From Taiwanofungus camphoratus (Eukaryota; Basidiomycota; Agaricomycetes; Polyporales; Taiwanofungaceae): DNA of 64,000 nucleotides. Numbering within the stretch: the stretch's first letter is position 1; the number at the start of each line of letters is the position of its first letter. The position numbers and the translations under genes are program-made. Below, one piece after another: positions 34,302 to 45,117 of this stretch. The notes under the pieces were generated by a model that was not told the DNA's origin, searched no databases, and was given only the letters and a program-made list of their open reading frames with translations. Where the stretch lies: positions 434,001 through 498,000 of the forward strand of contig CP021229.1 in NCBI GenBank assembly GCA_003999685.1. Direction: 5' to 3'.

Positions 34302-34634
34302 TAGAGCGTATCTGCAGGGACCCTTCAAAGTTTTGCTCCACTTGATTCAGCCATTGGCTCACTGCTAAAATGCCCCGTAGAGTAAATGAAATACAGTAAA
34401 TTTTGGAGCCATTTCTAAACAAGATGCACTGGCTTGAATTATATGACTAATTTCCGTTCATCATAATGCACTGGACCCAGTTGACAGTCAGACAGAGGTA
34501 CCAGGGGGCATGCTCCGTTACCGTTGAGCACCGACTGCCTCGAAGATAGTTCAAAGTGATGCTCCACTTGATCCGAAGTGGCTCCACCCTTAATTACTTT
34601 TCAAAGTTACTTAGGTCCCTGCAGATACGTTCTA
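34302..34634. mobile_element. TA-flanked MITE with 19-bp terminal inverted repeats (MITE-2)
   Basis: Ends read GAGCGTATCTGCAGGGACC at 34304 and, on the opposite strand from 34632, GAACGTATCTGCAGGGACC: one mismatch in 19. TA flanks both ends (34302-34303 and 34633-34634). The 329-bp interior has no coding capacity and includes a repeated TGCTCCACTTGAT motif preceded by TCAAAGT. Small size, TA duplication and high terminal identity point to a non-autonomous Tc1/mariner-like element that moved fairly recently. Confidence 0.75.
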
Positions 34635-34955
34635 TTGTTCGTCGAGTAGGAACGTCGTAGTGTTGTAATCTATTTCATGGTTAATTCCAATTTGTCATAT
34701 TGTTGTAGATAAATTCGCACCGAGGGAAGACGATAATATTCTGAGGCTCAGAAGGAGCCGTTTATATACTACTAAGTCATAAAGCATTCTAACTAGAGTA
34801 GCGGGAGACAAAGATCCTTGTGTGATGTTAGTTCATAATGGATCTCGTTCAAAGTCCTTTGAGCGTGGATAAAGTGAACGCGCCAAAGCGGCCGCACCAT
34901 ACTGGCGTCGGTTGTCTTCATACAAAGCGGAAACTCTAACATGTCACCCATCCTC

Positions 34956-36333
34956 TCACAAGCATATGACCCGCGGACAGCAATCCTTTTGATGCCGCCT
35001 CAATGCATCCTTTCTACTGAAGACCCTCTTGCAAACAGAACACGTTTGTCTTGTGCTCTTGAGGTGTACGGCAGCAATATGCTTGCCTATGTTTTCCAAT
35101 TTGATATTCTTGAAGCACCCGTTCCATAAGCAGATTACGCGCCGCCTCTTGTCGTGCCCGTGTGTCGTCTGAACCAAATGACTTTGCTCAAGGTGACGGC
35201 TGATCCCACGAGGGGTGAGATCAGTCAGTGCGTCAACGCAGGAACCATCCCAACAACACCTTGGGTTGTCAACGAGGTTCTGAGGGCTTCGCGGAGTCTC
35301 AGTGACGGACAGGGGATTAGTCGTGATCATAGCTGCGCCTGAGTATGAGGGCGGTTGGGACACGGAGGAAGGATGAACCAGTGAGTTTGAGACGAATGCG
35401 GAATTGGCGGAAAAATTAGCAGCAGAGGCGTTTGGGAGGGTATATGGCAGTTGTTGAAGATGCACCGGGACCGTGTAGTCATTGTCCATGAATTGTGACA
35501 TCAACAACTCTTGCGGAGCGGCCAGACTGAATTGGCCGAAGAGTCCTGACGGCAGCCTAGACAAAGAATATTTGATTCAAGAAGAACAGAAATAATGGAG
35601 CGCCTGACTTACATCGGCCCTGAAAGGAAGTCCACGTTCATATCGTGGTTCATGGGCAGACCATATGGGGGGTGCAGCATGCCGGTGTAGGACGATTGTT
35701 GATCACCATAGTCTGCAACCTGTGAAGAAATGTGTTCGGGGCTGCTCATGTATGACTTCATAGTCGCAGTGTTGTTCCAGTAGTTGAGAGATGATCTATA
35801 CAGCAATTTGGACGGTCTAACATCTAAACAATGACTGCACAAGATCTTACTCACGGTGGACCGTGCAGACTCGTAGGTGTCGTGCGTCCAATAGGACCTC
35901 CAGGAAACGACCACGCTGGGCTGAGAAGACTACGTCAATTTCTCCGGTTTCTATCCACTATAGGCGATAATCACCTTTGTCCATAAGACTGAAGGGGTCT
36001 CTGGCCGCTATATAAAACCGACATTCCTTGCGCTTCGCCAAGGATCTGAGCCTGCTGTGTCTGTCCATGACCCCACTGCCCCTGTATGCCTCTGTGAGAA
36101 ACAGGAGATATATTGTGGCTATATGACCTGTAACATATCGGTCAGCATAGACAAACGACAAGAATAGATTCAGTCGCGAACCTAGTTTCAACACATCCGT
36201 TGGCAACATCATCACGTCTCTGGGATCCGGTGCCCGGTGCTGGTGTCAACGGGTGCAGCATCCGGTCCTTACACAGAGCGCCCGATACACTAGAAGAGCG
36301 TCCAACCGAAGACCTTTGGATGCTATAGACCAT
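34956..36333 (-). CDS. Three-finger C-x-W-x-C zinc-finger protein (member 2, largest)
   Basis: Five exons join in frame: 36333-36182, 36127-35975, 35920-35855, 35795-35613 and 35556-34956, giving 384 residues; all four introns are phase 2 and 53-59 nt long. The N-terminal 230 residues are Ser/Gln/Pro/His-rich with no fold evident (for example GQWGHGQTQQAQ, SYMSSPEHISSQV), like a transcription-factor activation region. The C-terminus carries finger 1 (C-W-D-G-S-C, then SRHLEQSH), finger 2 (C-L-W-N-G-C, then GKHIAAVHLK) and finger 3 (C-S-V-C, VFSRKDALRRH, ending in Cys, hence C2HC). C-x-W-x-x-C fingers occur in Gli/Zic/PacC-type factors, so DNA or protein binding is likely; function is otherwise unknown. 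It belongs with the members at 57.9 and 62.8 kb by finger sequence. Confidence 0.8.
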
Positions 36334-36401
36334 GCTATGCCTGCGCAGAGGAAAGACTGAGAGGACACAGAGCGAAGCTGAGTTGTTTTTTTAAGGCAGA
36401 G

Positions 36402-36702
36402 CTGGAACCACCATCACTACCAAAGATGGGTAAACCACTGGGTGGGTTCTGCGTGTCTGCGAGGGCCCACCACTTGCGGGACACAGACAAAATCGATGGC
36501 TTCCGGCCGCAGGGCTACAGCAAACCATGGACCACTGTTATGACACGAAGCGCCCCTGGAACCACCATCACTAACGAGGTTGGGTAGGATGTGTTCTGTG
36601 TGTCTGCGAAGGCTCACCACTTGCGGGACACACACCCAATCGATGGCTTGTGACCGCAGGGCTAGAGCAAACCATGATCCGCTGTTAAGACACGAAGCGC
36701 AC
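36402..36702. repeat. Two-copy tandem duplication, unit about 154 bp
   Basis: Copies at 36402-36555 and 36556-36702. Both begin CTGGAACCACCATCACTA and share CACCACTTGCGGGACACA, ATCGATGGCTT, CCGCAGGGCTA, AGCAAACCATG and GACACGAAGCGC. Identity is roughly 80 percent by eye, with substitutions spread throughout, so the duplication is not recent. It lies just upstream of zinc-finger member 2. Confidence 0.85.
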
Positions 36703-39700
36703 AACGGAAACCGCACCCATTGGGAACCTTTCACGTTCACCACAGCAGCGGTCCACAAAGGAGGCACGAGCAAATTTTTCACGACCTTGAGGCAGCAAGT
36801 GAGCCGTGGCAAGGACCCGGGCAAGCGGCCCGTGCTAGAGGTCAGTCCGCTTGAGTGTCCATCGGCGTCCATTGCCGCTCTTGCACGTCACTGAAACACG
36901 TTTCTTGAGACACATTCACAATATGGAGGTAAAACATCGCGCGTTAATGAACTATTGAGGTGTGATGCAAATGAGAAAAACAACTGCACCGAATCGGTAA
37001 GAGCGCGAGGACTATCTTCCCCGCCATCAATGAGGAATGACTATGGTGACAGATAAGCGCATAGAGAACGAACTTCGAACAAACATTGGACTCGAAAGGG
37101 TGGGAATCCAACTGCAGCGGTGAGAATGTGGTCATCGATGGAGCGGAGCAAGCCGGAAGGAAACATAAAATCTTCGGCACCACAGGACACTGATGGAGAC
37201 ATAGATACGGTAGAGGACAATACCTTCTGTGGTGTGATGTGTGTAGGGTGGTTTGCTCATGGGAGCCCAAGGTGTACGTGTCTAAGGAGGGTAGCGGGCC
37301 TGTGGCCATGTTATAATAATCTTGAACGATACACACCCCCTGCGGAATGACTTGGCTCCATATTCGATGCTGGAATAGCAGACACATCCAAGATCATTGG
37401 AATAGCATCAGCGCCCGCGAGGAGAGAAGTTGCCCGAAGGAGCTGTATTGGTGTAGGATATGTGAGTAGATAAGGAGAGAGGTTAGATCAGATAAGTCCT
37501 GGCCTTTAAGTACTTCGACCGGCGCCGGTGGATATTCCTGTCCATTGCAGCGCCATACTACCTGTTAGATGCGCGGCTAAAACCCGTACTATCTCATGAT
37601 ACATAAGGCATGGAACCTGTCATACGAAGAGATAGATGCATTCCTGGTGGGACTACATCAGCTGAGATGTCGATAAACGCTTCGTTTGCTATCCTTACAC
37701 GGAGCCTCCTTCCAAAGCTGTTCATGTTTGTATGTATCCTGTTCCTAGGAGAACACGCTAATTCCCGTCGAAAGCCACTATATCTGGCTTCCCTAGTGTC
37801 AATCCAAAATGCGACTTGTCGTATCTCCTACGAACAATAAGTAGTAGGTTCGGCAACACTGGGAGTGCGATTCCGTTCTGCTATAAGATGTGAAACGCGT
37901 CCACTGGCAGCGATCGTAGTGAAGTAGCAACCGTGGGAAACTAAGGTAAGTAGCCTCGTTTGCGGTTCATTTATAGCCTCACTTTCACGCTCAACTCGGT
38001 CAACACCAAGCTAGTAAGCCTTTTAACCAACGTCCCTATCTGACATGCTGCGAATACGTTACCTAGTCATCGACTGATCACGACGATGACGGGCGAGACC
38101 ACCCCATCTCCTGTCGACGCGTCAACGCCGGTAGCGACACCGCGCCTCGCCGCTCGACATCCAAGAATTCTCGCTCATCGTCGTTGCGATATACAAACAG
38201 TCTAGGAGGTCGGCGTTACTGACGTTGGGCTGAGGTAGCTAGACACTTGGCGCAGCAAGGTCGGTGGAAGCCTTCAGGGTTGTCTTGCGCAACGTTGGCT
38301 GCCTATCTTATCGAAAACGATGCGTCTGCGTAGAGGTTCTGCTTTCTCTCGCGCAAGTTCGTCTCTTTGGTGACATTCACGTACATTATGCAAACCCAAG
38401 TCCCTATCAGAATCAGTCTGATTCATTGATCTCCCAGCAAAGTTTTGCGACCACTTTGGACTATATCGCGTGGATATAAGCACCGAACTGCGCATCCGCG
38501 ATCATCCTCACTCCATGAGTCGACAATAGTGGGAGTCCCTCACATGGCAGCACCGGCCTTGAGGCTTGAGCTAATCTCTCGCGTTGGCGCTTATTCAGCT
38601 GCAGAACTAGGCGATGTAGAAGATAGCTTATTTCGTATTGCGTAGACGTTTGGGCTTTACAGAGTTTCTTCCCTCGTCTCTGTGGACCTGTACACTCCGA
38701 GTGGGTACATCTGTACTCTAACAGATTCCCGTGTCCGTTGTATATGATAAGGCGGCTTCCAAGATCCTCCGCGATAGTTATCCGATCATTCACAAAAGGT
38801 GTATAGATTACAGACCGTCGCACTCGGGTCAATTAAACAAAAAGATCGTGGAGATCCGCGAATAAGCACAATTTTGGGTGTTGCCGATGACCGGGATCCT
38901 GTCCACTCGGTTCACAAAAGTCGAGAGTGAGCCCTTGGATGTAAAGCAAGACCGGGACAATACTGAAAGGTGTAGTTTGAAAACATCTGACCATGGTTCT
39001 CAGAAGACCTGGTGTCATTAATTGGCAATAGCCTTGTGGAAGATGAAGAACTTGCCGATGCACTACCATCTCCCCAACTAGCAAGGCCACTGTGATACTG
39101 ACTCATGAGAAAGAGCTGGCAATTAAGGAAGCGACGGGGCTCGGTGAACTGTCAATGTACCGTACACTGTGTACGTGACTGCAGCCTGAGTGTAGCCGAG
39201 AGACTGGTCAATGGTTCGCTGAGTGTATTTGTGACGGCGCTCAAATGACAGGGTGGAACGATCGTTGAATGATGTGTGTAGCCGTAAGCAAAACCTCTGG
39301 GCTTCTCGTACTTCGAGTACGCCATGATTGTGTGTGCAGGTCTTGATTCGACAGCCAGTCCGATAAACCTTGCGTCGAGGGCTGGTGGCTGGCTCCTGGA
39401 GCCACTTGAACACCTTGTGGCCATCGGCTGGATCTCATCAAGTAGCAGCTTCAAGTTGGCAGATGATAGGAGTCTGTTGTATAGATGGCAAGGGCCGGGG
39501 AATGCCTTGTTTTCCCGTCAATGTTTTCTATCACTCTTGACGCATGTTCCCACCCGACCACATGAGCTGTGCCAACTTCAAATATAACATGGCTGTACTC
39601 AGCATCTGATAGGCCAGTAATGGCAGTACGCTGACAGCAGAGTTCCACGTACAGGAGTCTTGTCTGTTCAGCGCCGAAAACGCCAAGCAAGGCTACCATG

Positions 39701-39722
39701 TGCAGCTCGTTCAACTTACTGT

Positions 39723-39774
39723 TAGTCTCGGGACCAGCCGTTGCCAGAAAACCCGAACGTCTGGTTCCGAGACT
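39723..39774. repeat. Hairpin-forming inverted repeat
   Basis: Arms AGTCTCGGGACCAGCCGTT (from 39724) and the complement of AACGTCTGGTTCCGAGACT (to 39774) pair over about 19 bp with two mismatches around a 13-nt loop. No open frame or element boundary coincides. It may be a small palindromic element. Confidence 0.55.
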
Positions 39775-42700
39775 AGTTACTGTATGACTTGGTCCTTCAT
39801 CAAATCTAATTTATCGCTATCTAAAACGAGAGATTTAGAACTGCTGTAAATCCTAAATTTCCTTACGAAAAGTCATCCACTAGTTACGTTATGTCACTGT
39901 GCCCTGAGTCTCGCAACATTTGGACCCGATACCCGTCACAGACCACAAGCCGTCGTCTCAATCCCACAGGTCTAGGCGATAGCCACACCGTTATCTTTAG
40001 GGCGCGTGTCATGCGGGCAAAATTTAGTTCAGACGGGCAAGAAGGTTGGAGTCGTATTAAATTCCATCTAGCCGCCATTGTCCCGCCGTACGGCCAAGTT
40101 CGTCTCTTCCACTCGCTGATCCGTGTGGATCAGGCGCGTGTGTCTAATACCTGTTGCTTTGACTCAAGGGATCAACTTTGCAAAGAAACAATCTACGTAC
40201 GACATTTATGCGCCGTATAATAGGTTCCCGCCGTTGATGAATGGGGTCGTTATCATGATAATACGGGACGATCAACTCACACCGGTTCATAAATCCATTC
40301 ATCGGCAACAGCCTTGCCTCGCTCTCGTAGATTATCCTCGGGGACCTAGCCATGTACAACTGTTCCAATCAGAAAATATCCCAAGCATGAGCTACCGCAT
40401 AAAACTCTGCCTGTTGTTGCCATCCAGTAGTAGCCTTTATCTTACCACAAAGAGAGCAGCGAAGATGTCATATTACACAAACTTACCGGTCCCTGTGTCC
40501 AACCGCCCTCATGGTATCCTTTACGAATACCTTCTATAGCAGGACTTGAGAGCTGTCCATCGATGTCAGTCCTGAGTTCCGACGGCACTGCATATATTAA
40601 GGACATCAGTCTAATACAATCCCGAAAGGCTCCCACCCGCACATTTCTTACGTGCATATGTTCCAAAGGGTCAAACCGTCATGTTGTCCCCACTAGAAAA
40701 CTTGTTGCAGGTTGAAAACTACAGCTTTCATAAGCTGCTGCCAGTGTTGAATGGACAGAAACAGCGCCCCTATCGCATGAAAGTAACAATGCGTACCGGC
40801 GGAGGGGCAGATTGCATTGTCGGTCATTTTGTCCCCAAAAAACCGTTGATAGGCGTCATAGACGACACAGATATCAGACTGTCGTTAGCCCCAAACACGT
40901 TAAGCATGAGTATTAGAACGCACAACTGCAGTGGCCGATAATTTACATTACATTGTGACAAACGAGAAGACTTCGGTTCCATGGAGAGGCAGGCCACACC
41001 CGAACCGATCTTTCAGTTAAGGATCCTTCCCAACGGACCTAGAAAATAACCAATATGTGATATTTGCAAATGTAGACAGCCTGCAGGCTATTCAATGGGA
41101 CGTCGGTAGCCTTGAGGTACACAGAGAAAGACAGGAGCAGTCAAGAAGTCATTGTGACCAAGCGGAGGTCCAAGGTCTGATATCGAACTCGGAACCAGGA
41201 TCCCTGGGCAGAAATCGCAGGCGTCATCGTCGTTCACCAGAACGATATGACAGTCAGACAAAGGGATCGATGCGGACATATCACGCTGACCGCCATAAAG
41301 AGAAGCCATCCACGTCATGCTCAAGCGCTGAGTGCACCATCAGTACGCAGCTAGTTAACAAGCAGGAAAAGCCAGAGACTGATGCATGGTGGATGTGGAT
41401 AAGGTACAGGGGTCAGACGTGAACCACAGGAAACCGGGGAACGGCAAAGTCGAAGAAGGGTTACGTGGAATTAGCGATGTCCAAACTCTATCCCTAAATC
41501 TTCCGTGTTTACATCTGAATTTCATGATGACCTAGGCGACCATCGCTAACCAAGAGCAGAACCATTCGAAATCTGCCGTTGACCGAATTAGCTTACATCG
41601 TTCGGCTCTGACCTACAACTTCATGAGCTCAAAAGGCCGAGAGTGTGCCTCATGCCACACCGGAAAAGTACAAGGCGAACCGGTGATGCATCTACTTCCG
41701 CCTCTACAGAGGCGCAAAGGACATCGATCTAAATATGGAACGATACCGGCGTCTGGTGATCTGCTCCGTCAATATCATTAATGCCATTGTCACATAAACT
41801 GAGCTACCTGCATTTCTCGCCATCTTGTCCCCTTATATTGCCTCATCCCTAGTTGAGCGGGGCGCGGAAATATTGCCATCGCAGACTGTACTCGCGTGAT
41901 CCGCACTTCGTCGTCATCTTCATATAAGCCTAACGTACCAGATATGTTGGCATTGATGGTTGACAGCATGAATGTCTTCGTCTGTAGAGTAAGAAAACCG
42001 TGTAAATCGTGACAAAGCCAATACGGAAGGCATCACGGACTTAGTATGCCCTTCTTTTCACATCCGGGAGCTTGGGGATTAGATTTCACCACCCCAAATA
42101 ATGCTCCTGGCTCGTTTAGTAAGTCCATTGCCAGAACTTCACAGGCGGGCACCCTAATTTTTTAGACCAATTGCAAGCGGGGTTAGAGCGCGCCCACATA
42201 TGCCCTTTGTTCTGGACTGGGTCTTCGAACCGTCATTATCCTGTAGCATGGTACATGCTCTACCGGAGGAAGGGAATGGCACCCCTGTCATTTGCTCTTT
42301 CCTTAGCTGTGAGAATATCAGAACGTCGAACATGTGGGAGAAGACATTTTTGATCGGCCAACCACCATCTAGAAGACTGGCCTTAGGCCGTTTCAGGTGG
42401 CTGGCATCAGGAGCTACACATGTAACTTAAAGAAAAGGACTTGAGGGTAATGGGGGGATATAACCTTGAGCTTTTGAGGCGCATGCTTGTGAAAAAGGAC
42501 GTACCGGAGACTAGACCTGTAGAACAGGACAGTGTACTTAGCAGAGCGAATGGGGTCTATTGACCAATGGACATCTTTCTGTGTTATATAGATAACGGAT
42601 GCATTGACAGGAATGATGAAGGCTTCAACGGTCATCCGGAATAAGGGCAGCAAAAACCCAGCTTCTCAGGTCATTCAGAGGCAATCAAGAATGTTGAATG

Positions 42701-44249
42701 ACTCGGATAAGAACGGAAAGGGCTAAGGCATCGAGAACCGCGTACACCACAGAAAGAGGTCGCAAGTAAATAAGACATGGACCTTCGAATTTTCAAAGCA
42801 GTGAATGGATAACGATACGAAAGTTGGTTCATTAAGACTTATGCCACTCAGGTTCAACATATCGAGGGCAGCGCTCGCGGCAGTGTAAGCGCTCAGTACT
42901 CCGGTCTAATGAGCACGCTCGTGCCCGGTTCTCATTCCTTCTCTCCCAACTCAAACTCATTAGCCATTCATCCTGCGCGTTCTCTGAATTTTAGCTTGAT
43001 GCTTGGTGCAATAACAAGACCTGAGACTTGTTTTCGACGTTTCTCGCGTGCTCAGGGTCAGCATCCCGGTGACTCTGCAGGTTTAAAGCTCGGATAGCTA
43101 CCAGGACGACGTCAGGTATGCATTCTTTTGGTTGTGGGCTCGGAACTCTTCCCCCTTCAAACATATACAGCGTCAGGTGAGACGCATGCGCACATGTCGG
43201 TCTTGGCTTCTTTCTCATTTGTGAATGTCAACATGTCATGGATAGATGTGTCCTGTCAGTGGCACGTACGTCAACAGAGATTTATGCTCGAAAATATGTT
43301 CATGGTGGCACATACCGTTTACTCAGCCGCTTGTCCTTTAATAGGAGTCTAAGTCCACTCAATAGTGTCGCTAACATCCCAGAAACGTGCCAGAGGCATA
43401 TACAACGTGTGCCCGATGTTGCCATCTGTGGAGGGGCTCCTCTAGATGTGTCTGCCTGAGATTATTCGTTTTGATGGCACCAGAGCCCGTCTTTGCGCTT
43501 CGGTACCGATGATGTGACTCTCTGCTCTCCCCCTATTCAGTAGTGTCCATTCAGTCGTTGACTTCCCTCTGGAAGTAGGTCTGTTTCGCGACGCCTCCCT
43601 CTTTCCCTTCTGATTTGGCCGTTGTTGTAACTCGTCGCAACCCGGACTACTCTACTAGTCGAAAGACTTCGGACATTGTTCTGTATCTCATGTCATAGCA
43701 AATCATTTAACTTATTTATGGCTGCGCGTGTTTCTGTGACTCCGTGCCGTCAACTTCCCGCTTCCCCGCTTTTCATCAGTGTGTCTAGGAGCAGTGCCTC
43801 AGGTTTTCATTGGTACTCAATCTACGTCTCATCTTCGTCGTACCTGTCTTCTCACAAGAAATTATCCCTCTGGATGCAGTCTTTTCTGCTGCGGTGGCAT
43901 CTGTCTCGCTTCTGTTTATTAACTCGATTGCATGTCAACATAGCGTGACCATGTTGGGAGCCTTTAATCGCAAAGGAATTACCGTCACTTGTAAGCAAGA
44001 ATTGATGAATATAGTAGTGTAGAGTAGCGACAGGCTGGAGTGATAAGTAGATAAGGACAAATGAATGTGTTGGCTAGATACTAAGTAGTGGTAAAGTGAC
44101 TGTGAGTTTCGTGAGTGGAACAATACAATGACATCCCGATGGTCTGTAGGTATCATAGAGAAAAAAGCAGGGAAGTGGTATTAATGAGATACCGCTAACA
44201 TGGAGCACTAGCTGTGTGCCCAATGTCAGCGTTCGAGATACTGTTACAA

Positions 44250-45117
44250 CTAACCACTATGTTTCCTATGCATGTGTCGTCGCATTGCATCTCCTCGAGT
44301 GAAGACTTCATTGCATTTTGTGCAACGCGCCACCATCGTCTTGAGATGTTGCGTGGCGATGTGTTTTGCAAGGCTCCGGCAGTACATGGCGCGGCCCCAT
44401 GTGCATCCGTGCCATTGGCAATACCCGCGTTTTCCGCGCGTCCAAGAGTCTGGCGCATCATTTTCGAAGTGGGCGGCCTTCAGGTGGGCCTCTATCGCCG
44501 AGAACGTCGTCGACTTGATGCGCGCGGCGCAGTTGGCGGGGCCGCCCCATAGGCACTCAACGCCGTGACCAGGCGGAGGTGAACTAGTCGTGACCATGTC
44601 ATAGACTGGACTTGCAGCAGCGCGCGGTCCCACGGATCCGGCGGTTAGCTGCGTTCCAATCGTAGGGTCGCAAATCATCGTGCTGGACCGCTCGGGTCCG
44701 AGTAATGCATCGTGTTCTGTTCTCAGAATTAATGAAAAAAACAACGAACGGTAGTCACAGGATGTTGACATACATACCTCTCCCCACGGCTCTCTCACGA
44801 CTCCTTACCACGGGCCCTGCTTCGAAAAAGGTGATTTGGTTGCCGTCAGCAAAGTCATCGATGAAAGGGTTCCAACTTTGTAGCTGGCCTATTTGCAGGT
44901 CGATGAATGAAACATTGTCATGGCCTTGCAGACTTGTGTAGGGAGAGGGACAATGAATCCTTCAACATCAATCAGTTCCTATCCGATGAGCGCGAGTATA
45001 GAATCAATATACTCACAATTCCACATTAGAGTTCGTCGTTGGACCATCTTCACCAGGGATCTGGTCTACACTGGTAACGGCGGTGTCTCTTGCATCCACG
45101 AAGTCGAAAAAGGACAT
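44250..45117 (-). CDS. Three-finger C-x-W-x-C zinc-finger protein (member 3)
   Basis: Three exons join in frame: 45117-45017, 44932-44778 and 44716-44250 (240 residues). The N-terminal part is acidic with Gln/Asn (SFFDFVDARDT, QIGQLQSWNPFIDDFADGNQ). Finger 1 is C-L-W-G-G-P-A-N-C followed by SAIEAHLKAAH; finger 2 is C-Q-W-H-G-C followed by AKHIATQHLK; finger 3 is a standard C2H2 (C-T-K-C, EVFTRGDAMRRHMHRKH). It ends four residues after the last histidine-rich block. It is closest to the member at 54 kb. The downstream donor of exon 2 (after GRAVGR) was chosen because the nearer GTAAGG breaks the frame. A TATATAA on the minus strand near 45290 is a possible promoter element. Confidence 0.8.

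Larger units (their letters stand above)
36334..44249. other. Eight-kilobase gene-poor stretch with scattered orphan exon-like pieces
   Basis: No complete gene could be built on either strand. Apart from the tandem duplication and hairpin listed separately, two places have coding-like character on the minus strand: 37270-37360 (MATGPLPSLDTYTLGSHEQ...) and 38912-39106 (MSQYHSGLASWGDGSAS..., Ser-rich), with another open stretch at 39152-39454. They resemble the low-complexity N-terminal exons of the zinc-finger family, but no fingers follow in frame. They may be remnants of dead family members; this is weak inference. Confidence 0.35.

Noticed and set aside
38461-38832. Minus-strand 123-codon frame with a C-x4-C motif (YRCTHSEC) as a seventh zinc-finger gene
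   Set aside because: It lacks the C-x-W core, the HL-x3-H and KHIA-x2-H blocks and any third finger, so it does not belong to the family.
41057-41422. Plus-strand 121-codon hydrophilic frame as a gene
   Set aside because: No domain, no compatible splice partners and a composition like the surrounding non-coding DNA.
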